DNA of 44,830 nt from Candidatus Rubneribacter avistercoris (GCA_019115845.1 DXCU01000068.1:1-44830); one strand, 5' to 3'. Counted from the first letter of the stretch, positions 33,799 through 42,882 are shown. Notes: a model not told the origin generated them from the letters alone. Numbers and translations are program-made.

Positions 33799-34929
33799 AT
33801 GGCCCAGGTGAGTTTCGGAACGATCCTTCGCGAGGCGCGCGAGCGCAAGGGCTTGGACCTGTCGGCGGCCGCCCGTAAGCTGCGCATCAGGCCCGACATC
33901 CTGCGCGCGATAGAGGAGAACGATTTCTCGCGCATGCCGCCGCGCGGCTATGCGCGCAACATGGTGAACGCTTACGCGCGCCTGGTGGGCCTGAACCCCA
34001 CCGAGATGACGCGCATGTACCTGGACGAGGCGTACGCCTACCAGGTGGGGCGCGCCCGCACCGATGCGCCGGCGTCGTCCCGCAGAGGCTCTCAGTCCCG
34101 CTCCCGCGCCCGCGGCGGCGAGCGGCAGGAAGCCGAGCGGCCGCCGCGTCAAAACGCCCTGGGGCGCACCCTCTACGACGACCGGCGCGACTACGTGCGC
34201 GATTACGGAGGTCGCTCGGGCGGGTCGGGGAGGCTCTACTCGGAGGAGCGGACCCATCCCAGCCGCCGCGCGGCGCTTCCCAACTCCCAGTACACCAACT
34301 TCTACGCAGGGCCCAAAGCTCCAAGCGCCGTGCAGTCGAAGCTGCCCTTCATCATCGCGGGCGCCGTCATCTTGGTGCTGCTCATCGCGGTGCTGGCGCT
34401 TGCGTTCGGCAACAGGGGCGCAGAGTCGCAGGACGCTCCGAAGGTGCCCATCACCGGCGTGACCGACACCACGCAAAGCGGCGAGGGGTCTTCGGGCGCC
34501 GAGGGCGCGCCTGCGCAGGAGGCTGCGCCCGCCGAGGTCGCGCCGACGAGCGTGACGGTGGAGTACGAGGTGTCGAACCAGTCCATCTACGCCGTCATCA
34601 CCACCGACGGGGTTGCGGCGGAGCAGATGATAACCGGTCCCGTGACCGAGACGGTGGAGGTGAGCGGCACCTGGAGCTTCGCCACGTGGGTGAGCGACGC
34701 GGTGACGGTGACGGTGGACGGCGAGGAGGTGGCCTTCGACGGCACGGATGCAAGCGGTATGCCGATGTGCACGGTGGACTTCGCTGCCTACCTCGAGCAA
34801 TGGAAAGCCGACCATCCGGACGCGGCGGATTCCCCGGCCGGGACGTCCGGGTCCTCCACGGCCGGAGCCTCCGGCAGCGGGTCGTCCTCCGGAGCGGGCG
34901 GCTCCTCTGCCGGCTCTTCCACCCAATAG
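33799..34929 (+). CDS. RodZ-like helix-turn-helix membrane protein
   Basis: This 376-residue protein has an N-terminal helix-turn-helix of the HTH_25/RodZ type (FGTILREARERKGLDLSAAA, then RIRPDILRAIEENDF and PPRGYARNMVNAYARLVGL), an Arg/Ser-rich linker, one membrane span (about 177-200, PFIIAGAVILVLLIAVLALAF), and an extracellular DUF4115-like beta domain ending in a Ser/Gly-rich tail. RodZ links MreB to the wall machinery. The GGAGGAG site is close before ATG 33799, and coupling to ftsK is evident (4 bases). The low-complexity tail (SGSSSGAGGSSAGSST) is unusual. In this lineage the role is inferred, as mreB is not in the window. Confidence 0.85.
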   Translation: MAQVSFGTILREARERKGLDLSAAARKLRIRPDILRAIEENDFSRMPPRGYARNMVNAYARLVGLNPTEMTRMYLDEAYAYQVGRARTDAPASSRRGSQSRSRARGGERQEAERPPRQNALGRTLYDDRRDYVRDYGGRSGGSGRLYSEERTHPSRRAALPNSQYTNFYAGPKAPSAVQSKLPFIIAGAVILVLLIAVLALAFGNRGAESQDAPKVPITGVTDTTQSGEGSSGAEGAPAQEAAPAEVAPTSVTVEYEVSNQSIYAVITTDGVAAEQMITGPVTETVEVSGTWSFATWVSDAVTVTVDGEEVAFDGTDASGMPMCTVDFAAYLEQWKADHPDAADSPAGTSGSSTAGASGSGSSSGAGGSSAGSSTQ

Positions 34930-35019
34930 CGCTCCCGCACCGTGCGCGGATGCGGTATCCTGTTCGGACGATGATGCGCGCGGCCCGCGAAAGCGCGCGC
35001 CTGAGGAAAGGACGGTCAC

Positions 35020-35517
35020 ATGGCCAAGGAATCGAGCTTCGACGTGGTGTCGACGGTCGACATGCAAGAGGTGGACAACGCGTTTCAGCAGGCGCGCAAG
35101 GAGCTTGCCCAGCGCTACGATCTGAAGGACTCCGGCGCCCAGATAGCGCTTGACAAAGCGGCCGGCGCCTTCACGGTGACGGCGCCGGCCGACTTCGTGG
35201 CCCGGCAGGTCATCGACGTGCTGGGTTCGAAGCTGATCCGCCGGGGCATCGACCTGGCCGCCGTCAAGTGGGGCGAGCCCGAGGCCGCCGCCGGGCAGAG
35301 CGTCCGGGTGCGCGGTTCTATCGTCGAGGGCATAGACAAGGAGTGCGCCGGGCGCATCAGCAAGGACATCAGGGGCACGAAGCTCAAGGTGAAGGTGCAG
35401 ATCGAGGGCGACAAGCTGCGCGTGAGCTCGGCGTCGCGCGACACGCTGCAGGAGGTCATCGCCTTTTTGAAGGGCCAAGACTACGGCCAGCCGCTCCAGT
35501 ACGTCAACTACCGCTGA
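35020..35517 (+). CDS. yajQ: YajQ-family nucleotide-binding protein
   Basis: This 165-residue protein of the UPF0234/YajQ family begins MAKESSFDVVSTVDMQEVDNA and continues QQARKELAQRYDLKDSG and SKLIRRGIDLAAV, all diagnostic. The two ferredoxin-like half-domains are complete, ending in KGQDYGQPLQYVNYR. YajQ homologues bind cyclic di-GMP in some Proteobacteria and RNA or tRNA in others; here the partner is unknown. ATG 35020 follows AGGAAAGGA. It sits between the RodZ-like gene and rimO with short gaps. There is no evidence of horizontal transfer. Confidence 0.93.
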   Translation: MAKESSFDVVSTVDMQEVDNAFQQARKELAQRYDLKDSGAQIALDKAAGAFTVTAPADFVARQVIDVLGSKLIRRGIDLAAVKWGEPEAAAGQSVRVRGSIVEGIDKECAGRISKDIRGTKLKVKVQIEGDKLRVSSASRDTLQEVIAFLKGQDYGQPLQYVNYR

Positions 35518-35532
35518 GGCGGCGCGCGTGCC

Positions 35533-36855
35533 ATGAATTCGAAGACCTTTGCGGATGCCGCCCCTTCCGTGGCGTTCATCACCCTTGGTTGCGCGAAGAA
35601 CGAGGTTGACACCGCCCATATGCGCAGGCGCCTGGCGCAGGCGGGCTTTGCGCTGGAGGAGGACCCCGCCCGCGCCCACGCGGTGGTGGTGAACACGTGC
35701 TCTTTCATACAGAGCGCCACCGAGGAGAGCCTGGAGGCCGTGTTCGACGCGGCGGGGCTTCCCAACGTGGCAGCCGGCGCGCCGCTTGTGGTGGCGGGCT
35801 GCATGCCGGCGCGCTACGGCGAGGAGCTGTCCGCCGAGCTGACGGAGGCGCGCGCCTTCGTTCCGTGCAGCCGGGAGGACGACATCGCCGCCGTCGTCGC
35901 GGGCGCCCTGGGCCTTGACGGCATCCCGGGAGGCGGGCGGGGATCGGTCGCCGCAGGCAAGGAGGGGATCGGCGAGGCGGTGTCGGCCTACGTGAAGATC
36001 TCCGACGGGTGCGACCGCTTCTGCAGCTACTGCACCATCCCTTTCATCCGCGGGCGCTACCGCAGCTTCCCCTACGACGAGGTGCGCGCCGAGGTGGCCG
36101 CGCGCGTGTCGGAGGGCGTGCGCGAGATCGTCCTCATCGCGCAGGACACGGGGCGGTGGGGGACCGACCTGCCGCAGCCCTCGTCGCTCGCCTGGCTTGT
36201 GGGGGCCTTGGCAGAAGAGTTCCCCGACACGTGGCTTCGCCTCATGTATCTGCAGCCCGAGGGGCTGACCGACGAGCTTCTGGACGCCGTGGCCTCGCAC
36301 GCGAACGTGTGCGACTACTTCGACATCCCCCTCCAGCACGTGGACCCCGCCATCTTGCGCGCCATGAACCGCCCGGGGTCGCGCGGGGAGTTCGAGGCGC
36401 TTGTGCGCCGCGTGCGCGAGCGCATCCCGAACGCGGCGCTGCGCACCACCCTCATCGCGGGCTTTCCCGGCGAAACGGACGAGCAGTTCGAGGAGCTGTG
36501 CGACTTCGTGGAGGAGGGGCTGTTCGACTACGTGGGCGTGTTCCCCTACTCGCGCGAGGAGGGCACGCGCGCCTTCGATCTGCCGGGCCAGGTGGACGAG
36601 GAGGAGAAGGCCGACCGTGCGCAGCGCCTGCGCGACGCATCCGACGCGGCATGCGCCCCGCGCATCGCCGAGCGGACGGGGCGCGTGATGGACGTGCTGG
36701 TGGAGGGCGTGGAGGAGGACGGGCAGCTGTTCGGGCGCGCCATGTGCCAAGCGCCCGAGGTGGACGGCGTCACCTACCTGGCCGCAGGGCGCGCAGGCGA
36801 GGTGCGCTCCGTGACGATAACGGGCACGCTCCTCTACGAGATGGAGGGGGAGTGA
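35533..36855 (+). CDS. rimO: Ribosomal protein S12 methylthiotransferase RimO
   Basis: This radical SAM enzyme methylthiolates Asp88 (E. coli numbering) of ribosomal protein S12. The 440-residue protein has the RimO-type opening SVAFITLGCAKNEVDTAHM, the VVVNTCSFIQSATEES cysteine site, the cluster motif CDRFCSYC (Cx3Cx2C) near 157-164, the IPFIRGRYRS continuation and a C-terminal TRAM-like domain (DVLVEGVEEDG). ATG 35533 follows yajQ by 15 bases. It overlaps in operon context with the next gene (5 bases apart). No residues appear to be missing. Confidence 0.95.
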   Translation: MNSKTFADAAPSVAFITLGCAKNEVDTAHMRRRLAQAGFALEEDPARAHAVVVNTCSFIQSATEESLEAVFDAAGLPNVAAGAPLVVAGCMPARYGEELSAELTEARAFVPCSREDDIAAVVAGALGLDGIPGGGRGSVAAGKEGIGEAVSAYVKISDGCDRFCSYCTIPFIRGRYRSFPYDEVRAEVAARVSEGVREIVLIAQDTGRWGTDLPQPSSLAWLVGALAEEFPDTWLRLMYLQPEGLTDELLDAVASHANVCDYFDIPLQHVDPAILRAMNRPGSRGEFEALVRRVRERIPNAALRTTLIAGFPGETDEQFEELCDFVEEGLFDYVGVFPYSREEGTRAFDLPGQVDEEEKADRAQRLRDASDAACAPRIAERTGRVMDVLVEGVEEDGQLFGRAMCQAPEVDGVTYLAAGRAGEVRSVTITGTLLYEMEGE

Positions 36856-36859
36856 GGTC

Positions 36860-38026
36860 GTGAGCGGGGACAGGCGGCTGAATCCAACGTCCGCCGGCAG
36901 GCTGTGGACGCCCGCGAACATCGTCACGCTCGTGCGCATCTGCTTGGTGCCCGTGTTCGTGGCGGCTCTCGTGAGCCCCTGGCCGCAATGGTTCGGCCTG
37001 CCCCAGGTGGCCGACGATGCGAAAAGCCTTGTTGCGGCGGGTATCTTCATCCTCATATCCTGCACCGACTGGCTGGACGGGTACCTGGCGCGCAGCCGGG
37101 GCGAGGTGACGGACTTCGGCAAGTTCATGGACCCGCTGGCCGACAAGATACTCGTTTGCGCGGCGCTGCTCGCCCTCATCGAGCTGGGGGCGCTGCCCAG
37201 CTGGGTGGTTCTGGTCATCCTGGCGCGCGAGTTCATTGTGTCGGGCGTGCGCATGGTGGCCGCGAACGAGGGCGTGGTGATCGCCGCCAGCTGGTACGGC
37301 AAGGCCAAGACCGTGTTCCAGATGGTGGCGATAGTCCTGTTCTGCGTGAAGGACAGCCATATGGCGGGAAGCGTCCATGCGGCGCTTTCCGACTGGATGT
37401 GGACGCTCAGCTGGCTGGTCATGCTGGTGGCGCTCGTGCTCACCGTGGTGTCCATGCTGGACTACATCGCGAAGGCGCGCCGCCTTCTGGGCTTGGGAAG
37501 GGGCGGACGCGCCGGCGGGGGCGACGTCGCCGGCGTCGCCGACGAGGAGCTCTCCCGGCTGGCCGCGGCCGTGCTCGACGCGGCGCGCGCGGCGGGGCGC
37601 ACGCTGGGGACGGCCGAGAGCTTGACGGGCGGACTTGCCGCAGCGGCTCTGACCGCGGTTCCCGGCAGCTCGGAGACGGTGCGCGGAGGCGTGGTGAGCT
37701 ACGCCTCTGCGGTCAAAAGCGGCCTGCTGGACGTCGATCCCTCCGTCATCGCGTCGAAGGGGGCCGTGAGCCGCGAGACCGCGCTCGCCATGGCCAAGGG
37801 CGCGCGCGAGCGGTTGGGGTGCGACGTGGCGGTGTCCATGACCGGCATCGCCGGGCCGGGCGGCGCCGAGCCGGGAAAGCCCGTGGGCACGGTGTGGCTC
37901 GCCTGCTGCGACGAGCGCGGCGGCCGCGCCGAGCATCGGCTGTTCTCGGGCACGCGGGAGCAGGTGCGCCGGCAGACCGTGCGCGCGGCCCTGGAGCTTG
38001 CCCTCGACGCGCTGGAGGCGCGCTAG
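36860..38026 (+). CDS. pgsA: PgsA-CinA fusion (phosphatidylglycerophosphate synthase + NMN amidohydrolase)
   Basis: This 388-residue protein fuses two normally separate enzymes. Residues 1-210 are a CDP-alcohol phosphotransferase with the signature DGYLARSRGEVTDFG, then the second Asp pair in KFMDPLAD (DGx2ARx8Gx3Dx3D), several membrane spans and the usual PgsA start TPANIVTLVRICLVPVF. Residues about 229-388 are a CinA C-terminal (PncC) domain with AESLTGGLAAAALTAVPGSS, GVVSYASAVKSGLLDV and SMTGIAGPGGAEPGKPVGT, which deamidates nicotinamide mononucleotide. The two modules share one frame with no stop or frameshift; a Gly-rich linker joins them. pgsA and cinA adjacent to recA is common; the fusion is noteworthy. 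ATG 36860 follows rimO closely. Confidence 0.93.
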   Translation: MSGDRRLNPTSAGRLWTPANIVTLVRICLVPVFVAALVSPWPQWFGLPQVADDAKSLVAAGIFILISCTDWLDGYLARSRGEVTDFGKFMDPLADKILVCAALLALIELGALPSWVVLVILAREFIVSGVRMVAANEGVVIAASWYGKAKTVFQMVAIVLFCVKDSHMAGSVHAALSDWMWTLSWLVMLVALVLTVVSMLDYIAKARRLLGLGRGGRAGGGDVAGVADEELSRLAAAVLDAARAAGRTLGTAESLTGGLAAAALTAVPGSSETVRGGVVSYASAVKSGLLDVDPSVIASKGAVSRETALAMAKGARERLGCDVAVSMTGIAGPGGAEPGKPVGTVWLACCDERGGRAEHRLFSGTREQVRRQTVRAALELALDALEAR

Positions 38027-38176
38027 ATCCGCGCTGGAAGCGCGCTGGAGGGCCGCTGGATCGGCGTTGGGCGGACGGCGGATACGCGTTGGATCGAGGC
38101 GCCGTCGCGCTGGATGCGCGCCATGTCCGCGCTGGAGGGTCCCGCTATACTGGATCTGCGGATCCGTTGGAAACCA
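38008..38176 (+). repeat. Degenerate CGCTGGA repeats from the cinA 3' end to the recA promoter
   Basis: Copies of (G/C)CGCTGGA and near variants (GTTGGA, ACTGGA) recur at about 38009, 38033, 38044, 38054, 38090, 38109, 38132, 38151 and 38167 with spacing of roughly 10-35 bases. The first lies in the last codons of the fusion gene, where it encodes LDALEAR. The series looks like diverged local repeat expansion. Confidence 0.55.
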
Positions 38177-38180
38177 AGTC

Positions 38181-38208
38181 TTGACGTTCAAACGGATGTT
38201 CGTATAAT
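38181..38208 (+). promoter_or_regulatory. recA promoter with a LexA (SOS) box in the spacer
   Basis: TTGACG (38181-38186) and TATAAT (38203-38208) with a 16-base spacer form a strong promoter. Between them CAAACGGATGTTCG (38189-38202) matches the Gram-positive LexA consensus CGAACRNRYGTTCG at 13 of 14 positions. LexA bound here would block RNA polymerase, giving DNA-damage induction of recA-recX. Confidence 0.85.
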
Positions 38209-38263
38209 AGGGAAAAGCGGAAACCACGCGCCGCAGAGCGTCGCCGGGAAGAGAAGGAAGCGC

Positions 38264-39322
38264 ATGAACGAAGAAAAAGAGAAGATGCTCAAGCTGACCA
38301 CCGATCAGATAGAGACGAAGTTCGGCAAGGGCTCCATCATGAAGTTCGGAGAGGGGGAGCAGGGCCTCAACATCGGCGCCATACCCACAGGATCGCTGCC
38401 GCTTGACGCGGCTCTTGGGATCGGGGGCGTGCCGCGCGGCCGCATCGTGGAGGTGTACGGACCTGAATCGAGCGGCAAGACGACGCTCGCCCTCCAGATC
38501 CTCGCCGAGGCCCAGGCGCTCGGGGGCATCGTCGCCTTCATCGACGCGGAGCACGCGCTCGATCCCGTGTACGCGGCGCGGCTGGGGGTGGACATCGACG
38601 AGGTGCTCATCTCCCAGCCTGACACCGGCGAGCAGGCGCTCGAGATCTGCGACATGCTGGTGCGAAGCGGCGCCATAGACTGCATCGTCATCGACTCGGT
38701 GGCGGCGCTCGTGCCCAAGGCCGAGATCGAAGGGGAGATAGGCGACACCACGGTGGGCCTGCAGGCGCGCCTTATGTCCCAGGCGCTGCGCAAGCTGGCC
38801 GGCTCGCTTTCCAAGTCCAACACCACCTGCATCTTCATCAACCAGCTGCGCGAGAAGATAGGCGTCATGTTCGGCAACCCCGAGACCACGACGGGCGGAC
38901 GGGCGCTCAAGTTCTTCTCCAGCGTGCGCATCGACATCCGCCGCATCGACTCCATCAAGAAAGACGGCGAGATCGTGGGCAACCGCGTGCGCGCCAAGGT
39001 GGTCAAGAACAAGGTGGCCCCGCCGTTTCGCCAGGCGGAGTTCGACCTCATGTACGGCGAGGGCATCTCGCGCGAGGGCTGCATCGTGGACATGGCCGTG
39101 GAGGCGGGCGTGGCGAAGAAGAGCGGCGCCTGGTACACCTACGGCGAGGAGCGCCTCGGCCAAGGGCGCGAGGCGGCCAAGCAGACGCTCAAGGAGAACC
39201 CCGATCTGCGCGAGGAGCTGGAGAACAAGGTGAGGGAGGCCTTCGACATCCCCATCATCACCCGGTCGGCCGAGGAGGCCGAGGCCCTGACGCCGGCAGC
39301 CAAGCCCAAGGGGAAGAAGTAG
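38264..39322 (+). CDS. recA: Recombinase RecA
   Basis: This recombinase catalyses strand exchange and triggers LexA autocleavage. The 352-residue protein has the Walker [12 protein letters not shown] near 70, [10 protein letters not shown] (Walker B), the L1/L2 DNA-binding loops ([31 protein letters not shown]) and a basic C-terminal tail. ATG 38264 has AAGGAAG just upstream; the longer upstream frame includes the promoter and is not used. It is expressed from a strong SOS-controlled promoter and followed one base later by recX. Confidence 0.98.
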   Translation: MNEEKEKMLKLTTDQIETKFGKGSIMKFGEGEQGLNIGAIPTGSLPLDAALGIGGVPRGRIVEVYGPESSGKTTLALQILAEAQALGGIVAFIDAEHALDPVYAARLGVDIDEVLISQPDTGEQALEICDMLVRSGAIDCIVIDSVAALVPKAEIEGEIGDTTVGLQARLMSQALRKLAGSLSKSNTTCIFINQLREKIGVMFGNPETTTGGRALKFFSSVRIDIRRIDSIKKDGEIVGNRVRAKVVKNKVAPPFRQAEFDLMYGEGISREGCIVDMAVEAGVAKKSGAWYTYGEERLGQGREAAKQTLKENPDLREELENKVREAFDIPIITRSAEEAEALTPAAKPKGKK

Positions 39323-39323
39323 C

Positions 39324-39980
39324 ATGACGGCCTCGGCCGAGGAGCTTGCCCGCCTGCGGGAGCGCATGGACGCCATCCTCCGCTCGGATTCCGCCTCCGC
39401 CCGGGGTCCGCGGCACGTCGAGGGCCGTCGGGCCGGCCGCGCCGAGGGCGCAGAAGGCCCGCGCGGCTCATCCGGAGCCGCTGCGGAGCCGTTTTCTGAT
39501 GGGGCATGCGAAGCGGGCGGAGCGGACGAGGCCGAGAGGGCCTTTCGCAAGATAGAGCGCCTCGCCTGCTCGCGCGAGCAGGCGAGCGAGGCGCTGCGCA
39601 GGAGGCTTGCGCGGGACGGCTTCTCGGCGGAGGCTGCGGAGGCGGCGGTGGGACGGGCGGTCTCCTGCGGGCTTGTGGACGACCGGCGCTACGCCGACGT
39701 GCTCGTGCGCAGCCGCCTCGCGCAGGGGCGCGGCGTCCAGGGCATCCGCGCCGAGCTCGCCTCGCTCGGCATAGAGCCGCCGTGCGAGGACGGCTTCGCC
39801 GGGGGGCTTTCCGACGACCACGATTCGGAAGTCGAGCGCGCCCTCGGCGTGCTCGAGCGCAAGCCCCCGCGCGCCAAGAACGTGCGCGCGGCCGCTTACC
39901 GAAGGCTCATGCAGAAGGGGTTCGGCGCCGCGGTCTCGACCGCCGCGGCGCGGATATGGCACGAAGGACGCGACCTCTGA
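39324..39980 (+). CDS. recX: Regulatory protein RecX
   Basis: This modulator of RecA filaments is encoded directly after recA, as in most bacteria. The 218-residue protein has a variable N-terminal region of about 75 residues (Ala/Gly/Arg-rich). The RecX repeats follow: REQASEALRRRLARDGFSAE, LVDDRRYADVLVRSRLAQGRG, GIRAELASLGI and the C-terminal KNVRAAAYRRLMQKGFGA. The extended N-terminus is longer than usual. The sequence reads without interruption and should be translated with recA under LexA control. Confidence 0.93.
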   Translation: MTASAEELARLRERMDAILRSDSASARGPRHVEGRRAGRAEGAEGPRGSSGAAAEPFSDGACEAGGADEAERAFRKIERLACSREQASEALRRRLARDGFSAEAAEAAVGRAVSCGLVDDRRYADVLVRSRLAQGRGVQGIRAELASLGIEPPCEDGFAGGLSDDHDSEVERALGVLERKPPRAKNVRAAAYRRLMQKGFGAAVSTAAARIWHEGRDL

Positions 39981-40165
39981 GGGCCGCCGCCCGACGATTC
40001 AGGCGGCCCGATCGGCCCGATATTTCAGAATATTTCTTGTCCGCGCTTTCACAAACGGCGCTCAAGCTCTATCATAGACGCAAGCTTGAGTGAAACGTAT
40101 CCGACAGGGTACTTCTTATAGACAAATTCATACGATGCAACCCGTATCGCGTGCGTTCGCTCATG
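39981..40165 (+). other. Intergenic leader or small-RNA candidate upstream of rny
   Basis: The gap between recX and rny (262 bases) is less GC-rich than its neighbours. It holds TTTCAC (40047-40052) and TATCAT (40070-40075) with a 17-base spacer, an inverted repeat CTCAAGC (40061-40067) and GCTTGAG (40084-40090) around that -10, and later ATACG/CGTAT arms (40130-40134 and 40143-40147). The transcript would end at the terminator at 40166-40187, before rny. It may be a small RNA or an attenuated leader; no coding frame with a ribosome site is visible. Confidence 0.4.
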
Positions 40166-40187
40166 CCCGGTTATGCCGGGATTTTTT
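40166..40187 (+). terminator. Terminator between recX and rny
   Basis: CCCGG (40166-40170) and CCGGG (40176-40180) form a short stem with loop TTATG, followed by A and six T residues. It is either the end of a transcript from the 40.07 kb promoter or an attenuator in the rny leader. Confidence 0.6.
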
Positions 40188-40242
40188 ATGCCTATGAACT
40201 GAACTGAGACACTGCGGGAACCGAAAACGAAAGGGGGAGGCC

Positions 40243-41775
40243 ATGCCCGAGATTTTATGGCTCATCGTCGGCGCCGTCGTCGGCGTCGGCGCCGGCTTTG
40301 TCATCACGCGCTACATCGCCAACGCGTCCACCAAGCGTGCGGCGCAGGAGGCGGAATCCGTTGTGGCGGATGCGAAGCGACAGGCCGAGACGCTGCGCCG
40401 CGAAGCGATCGTGGAAGCCAAGGACGAGGCCCTCAAGCTGAAGCAGGAGGCTCAGGCCGAGAGCAAGGAGCGCCTGCGCGAGGCGCGGGCTGCGGAGAAC
40501 CGCGTATCCCAGCGCGAGGAGTCGCTCGACCGGCGCGTGGAGTCGCTCGATGCGCGCGAGCATCAGATTTCGTCGCTGCAAGGCCAGCTCGAGCGCCGCG
40601 AGCGCGATTTGAACGCGGCCGAGCGCGAGGTGACCAGCCGCCTGGAGCGTGCGGCCGGCATGACGCCCGAAGAGGCGAAGGCCGAGCTGCTGGACACGCT
40701 CAAAGACGAGGTGACCCACGAGTCGGCGGCCATCATCCGCGACGCCGAGGCCCGGGCCAAGGCCGAGGCGGACAAAAAGGCCCGCTCCATCTTGAGCCTG
40801 GCCATTCAGCGCGTGGCGGCCGATCACGCCGCCGAGACCACCGTGTCGGCCATCCATATCCCCTCGGACGACCTGAAGGGACGCATCATCGGCCGGGAGG
40901 GGCGCAACATCCGCTCCTTCGAGCAGCTGACGGGCACGAACCTCATCATCGATGACACGCCGGAGTGCGTGACCATCTCGTGCTTCGATCCGGTGCGCCG
41001 CGAGATAGGCCGTGTGACCATGGAGAACCTCGTGGCCGACGGGCGCATTCACCCGGCGCGCATCGAGGAGATGTTCGGCAAGGCGGAGGCGCTTGTGAAC
41101 CAGCGCGTGCAGGAGGCGGGCGAACAGGCCGCCTTCGACACGGGCATCCACGATCTGCATCCGGAGCTTGTGCGCACGCTGGGGCGCCTGCGCTACCGCA
41201 CCTCCTACGGCCAAAACGTCTTGAACCACTCGCTCGAGGTGGCGTACCTCTCGGGTGTCATGGCTGCCGAGCTGGGGCTTGATCCTGTGCCCGCGAAGCG
41301 CGCCGGCCTTTTGCACGACCTGGGGAAGGCGGTCGACCACGAGGTGGAGGGCAGCCATGCTGTCATCGGGGCCGATCTGGCGCGTCGCTTCGGCGAGAAG
41401 GCCGACATCGTGCACGCTGTGGAGGCCCATCACAACGACGTTGAACCCGCAAGCGTTTTGGCCGTGCTCGTTCAGGCCGCCGACGCCGTGTCCGCCGCGC
41501 GTCCCGGCGCACGCAAGGAGACGCTCGACGCCTACGTGAAGCGCCTCGAGAAGCTTGAGGAGATAGCAGGCTCCTACAAAGGGGTCGAACGCACCTACGC
41601 CATCCAAGCCGGCCGCGAGGTGCGCGTGATGGTGGAGCCCGACACGGTGGACGAGGCGGCCACCACGGTGCTCGCCCACGACATCGCGCAGCGCATCGAG
41701 AACGAGATGCAGTACCCCGGCCAGGTCAAGGTCGTGGTCATCCGCGAGAGCCGCGCGGTCGGCATCGCGAAGTAG
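40243..41775 (+). CDS. rny: Ribonuclease Y
   Basis: This membrane-anchored endoribonuclease starts mRNA turnover in many bacteria without RNase E. The 510-residue protein begins with one membrane span ([18 protein letters not shown]), then a long coiled coil (residues about 30-190, heptads with repeated Glu, Arg and Ala). A KH domain follows near 204-262 ([19 protein letters not shown]), then an HD domain with [10 protein letters not shown] and [12 protein letters not shown] near 328-364. The purine-rich AAAGGGGGAGG lies just before ATG 40243. It precedes a GHKL ATPase gene by 12 bases. Together with RNase J and PNPase, this region encodes the core degradation machinery. Confidence 0.97.
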   Translation: MPEILWLIVGAVVGVGAGFVITRYIANASTKRAAQEAESVVADAKRQAETLRREAIVEAKDEALKLKQEAQAESKERLREARAAENRVSQREESLDRRVESLDAREHQISSLQGQLERRERDLNAAEREVTSRLERAAGMTPEEAKAELLDTLKDEVTHESAAIIRDAEARAKAEADKKARSILSLAIQRVAADHAAETTVSAIHIPSDDLKGRIIGREGRNIRSFEQLTGTNLIIDDTPECVTISCFDPVRREIGRVTMENLVADGRIHPARIEEMFGKAEALVNQRVQEAGEQAAFDTGIHDLHPELVRTLGRLRYRTSYGQNVLNHSLEVAYLSGVMAAELGLDPVPAKRAGLLHDLGKAVDHEVEGSHAVIGADLARRFGEKADIVHAVEAHHNDVEPASVLAVLVQAADAVSAARPGARKETLDAYVKRLEKLEEIAGSYKGVERTYAIQAGREVRVMVEPDTVDEAATTVLAHDIAQRIENEMQYPGQVKVVVIRESRAVGIAK

Positions 41776-41787
41776 GCGGGCCCTCGC

Positions 41788-42882
41788 ATGGCCGACGCCT
41801 CGCTTGAGGGTTTCGTGGAGCGCGTGTGCGGCGAGAGCCGTCTTCGGGTCGAAGCCGACCTCGGAGACGGCTTCGTCCGCCTGAGGAGCGCGGAGGCCGA
41901 ACGGCGTCAGGCGGCGCACGACATCCGCTCGACCGAGGACATCGTCATCGAGATGCTGCGCAACGCGCGCGACGCGCAGGCGGGAAACGTGTTTTTGGCC
42001 GTCACGCGCGACGACCGCACGCGACGGATCGTCATGGTGGACGACGGCGACGGCATCCCTCCGGCTATGCACGAGCGCATATTCGAGCCGCGCGTGACCT
42101 CGAAACTCGACACCATGCGCATGGACAAGTGGGGGGTGCACGGTCGCGGAATGGCCCTGTACTCCATCGCGGTGAACGCGACCGAGGCCCGCGTCGTCAC
42201 CTCCGATGCGGGCAAAGGCTCGGCGTTTCTGGTCGAGACCGACCTGGACTCTTTGGGAGAGAAGGCCGATCAGTCGAGCTTCCCCTCGTTCGAACGTTCG
42301 GAGTCGGGAAGCGTCGCGGTGCGCGGTCCCAAGAACATCCTGCGGACGGTCTGCGAGTTCGCCATCGAAAGCCGCGCGACGTGCTCGGTCTACCTCGGAT
42401 CGGCCACCGACGTGGCGGCCACGCTCTACGCCTTCGGGCTGTCGTCGGTGACTGCCGCCGAGCGCGCCTTCTGCACGGATCCCGAGCAGCTTGCCGTCTG
42501 CAGGCGCCTGTCGGTCTGCGCCGACCCAGCCTCCTTCGCGACTCAGGCAGCCGCTCTCGGCCTCGAGCTGTCGGAGCGGAGCGCCCGGCGCATCATGGAC
42601 GGCGAGATCGCGCCCCTCGCACCCATCTTAAGCCGCATTCGGATAGAGGGGGACGAGCGCCCCGAGGCGGCGCGGCCTGCGCCGCGCGCGACCAAGCACT
42701 CCCGCTTCGACGCGCGCGGACTCAGGATAGACGACGCCGACCTCGAGGAGTTCTCGCGGAGGGTGGGGGAGGCGTTCGCCGAATTGGCGCGCGCCTATTA
42801 CCTGGAACCCGACGTGGCCCCCGAGGTGCGCGTTTCCAAAGACGGCGTCCGCGTGTTCGTCCCTGTCGTCAAAACGCGCTAG
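41788..42882 (+). CDS. GHKL-fold ATPase of unknown function
   Basis: This 364-residue protein has an N-terminal Bergerat (HATPase) domain: STEDIVIEMLRNARDAQ (N box), MVDDGDGIPPAMHERIFEPR (G1), and KWGVHGRGMALYSI (G2) near 115-130, in the style of MutL, Hsp90 and histidine kinases. There is no HisKA domain, no phospho-His region and no MutL C-terminus. Residues about 200-364 are helical with no family I can name. ATG 41788 is 12 bases after rny, without a strong ribosome site, so coupling with rny is likely. spoVS follows after a promoter. I can assign ATP binding but not the target or pathway. Confidence 0.75.
   Translation: MADASLEGFVERVCGESRLRVEADLGDGFVRLRSAEAERRQAAHDIRSTEDIVIEMLRNARDAQAGNVFLAVTRDDRTRRIVMVDDGDGIPPAMHERIFEPRVTSKLDTMRMDKWGVHGRGMALYSIAVNATEARVVTSDAGKGSAFLVETDLDSLGEKADQSSFPSFERSESGSVAVRGPKNILRTVCEFAIESRATCSVYLGSATDVAATLYAFGLSSVTAAERAFCTDPEQLAVCRRLSVCADPASFATQAAALGLELSERSARRIMDGEIAPLAPILSRIRIEGDERPEAARPAPRATKHSRFDARGLRIDDADLEEFSRRVGEAFAELARAYYLEPDVAPEVRVSKDGVRVFVPVVKTR

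Noticed and set aside
33628..37455. Very long - strand open frame (over 1200 codons) across ftsK, rodZ, yajQ, rimO and pgsA
   Set aside because: It is antisense to several well-recognised genes, rich in His, Arg and Ala as expected from mirror codons in high-GC DNA, and has no recognisable domain.
40131..40141. GATGCAAC before rny resembling the repeat of the type I-like locus
   Set aside because: It is an 8-base match only, without a peptide gene or a second copy; chance is likely.
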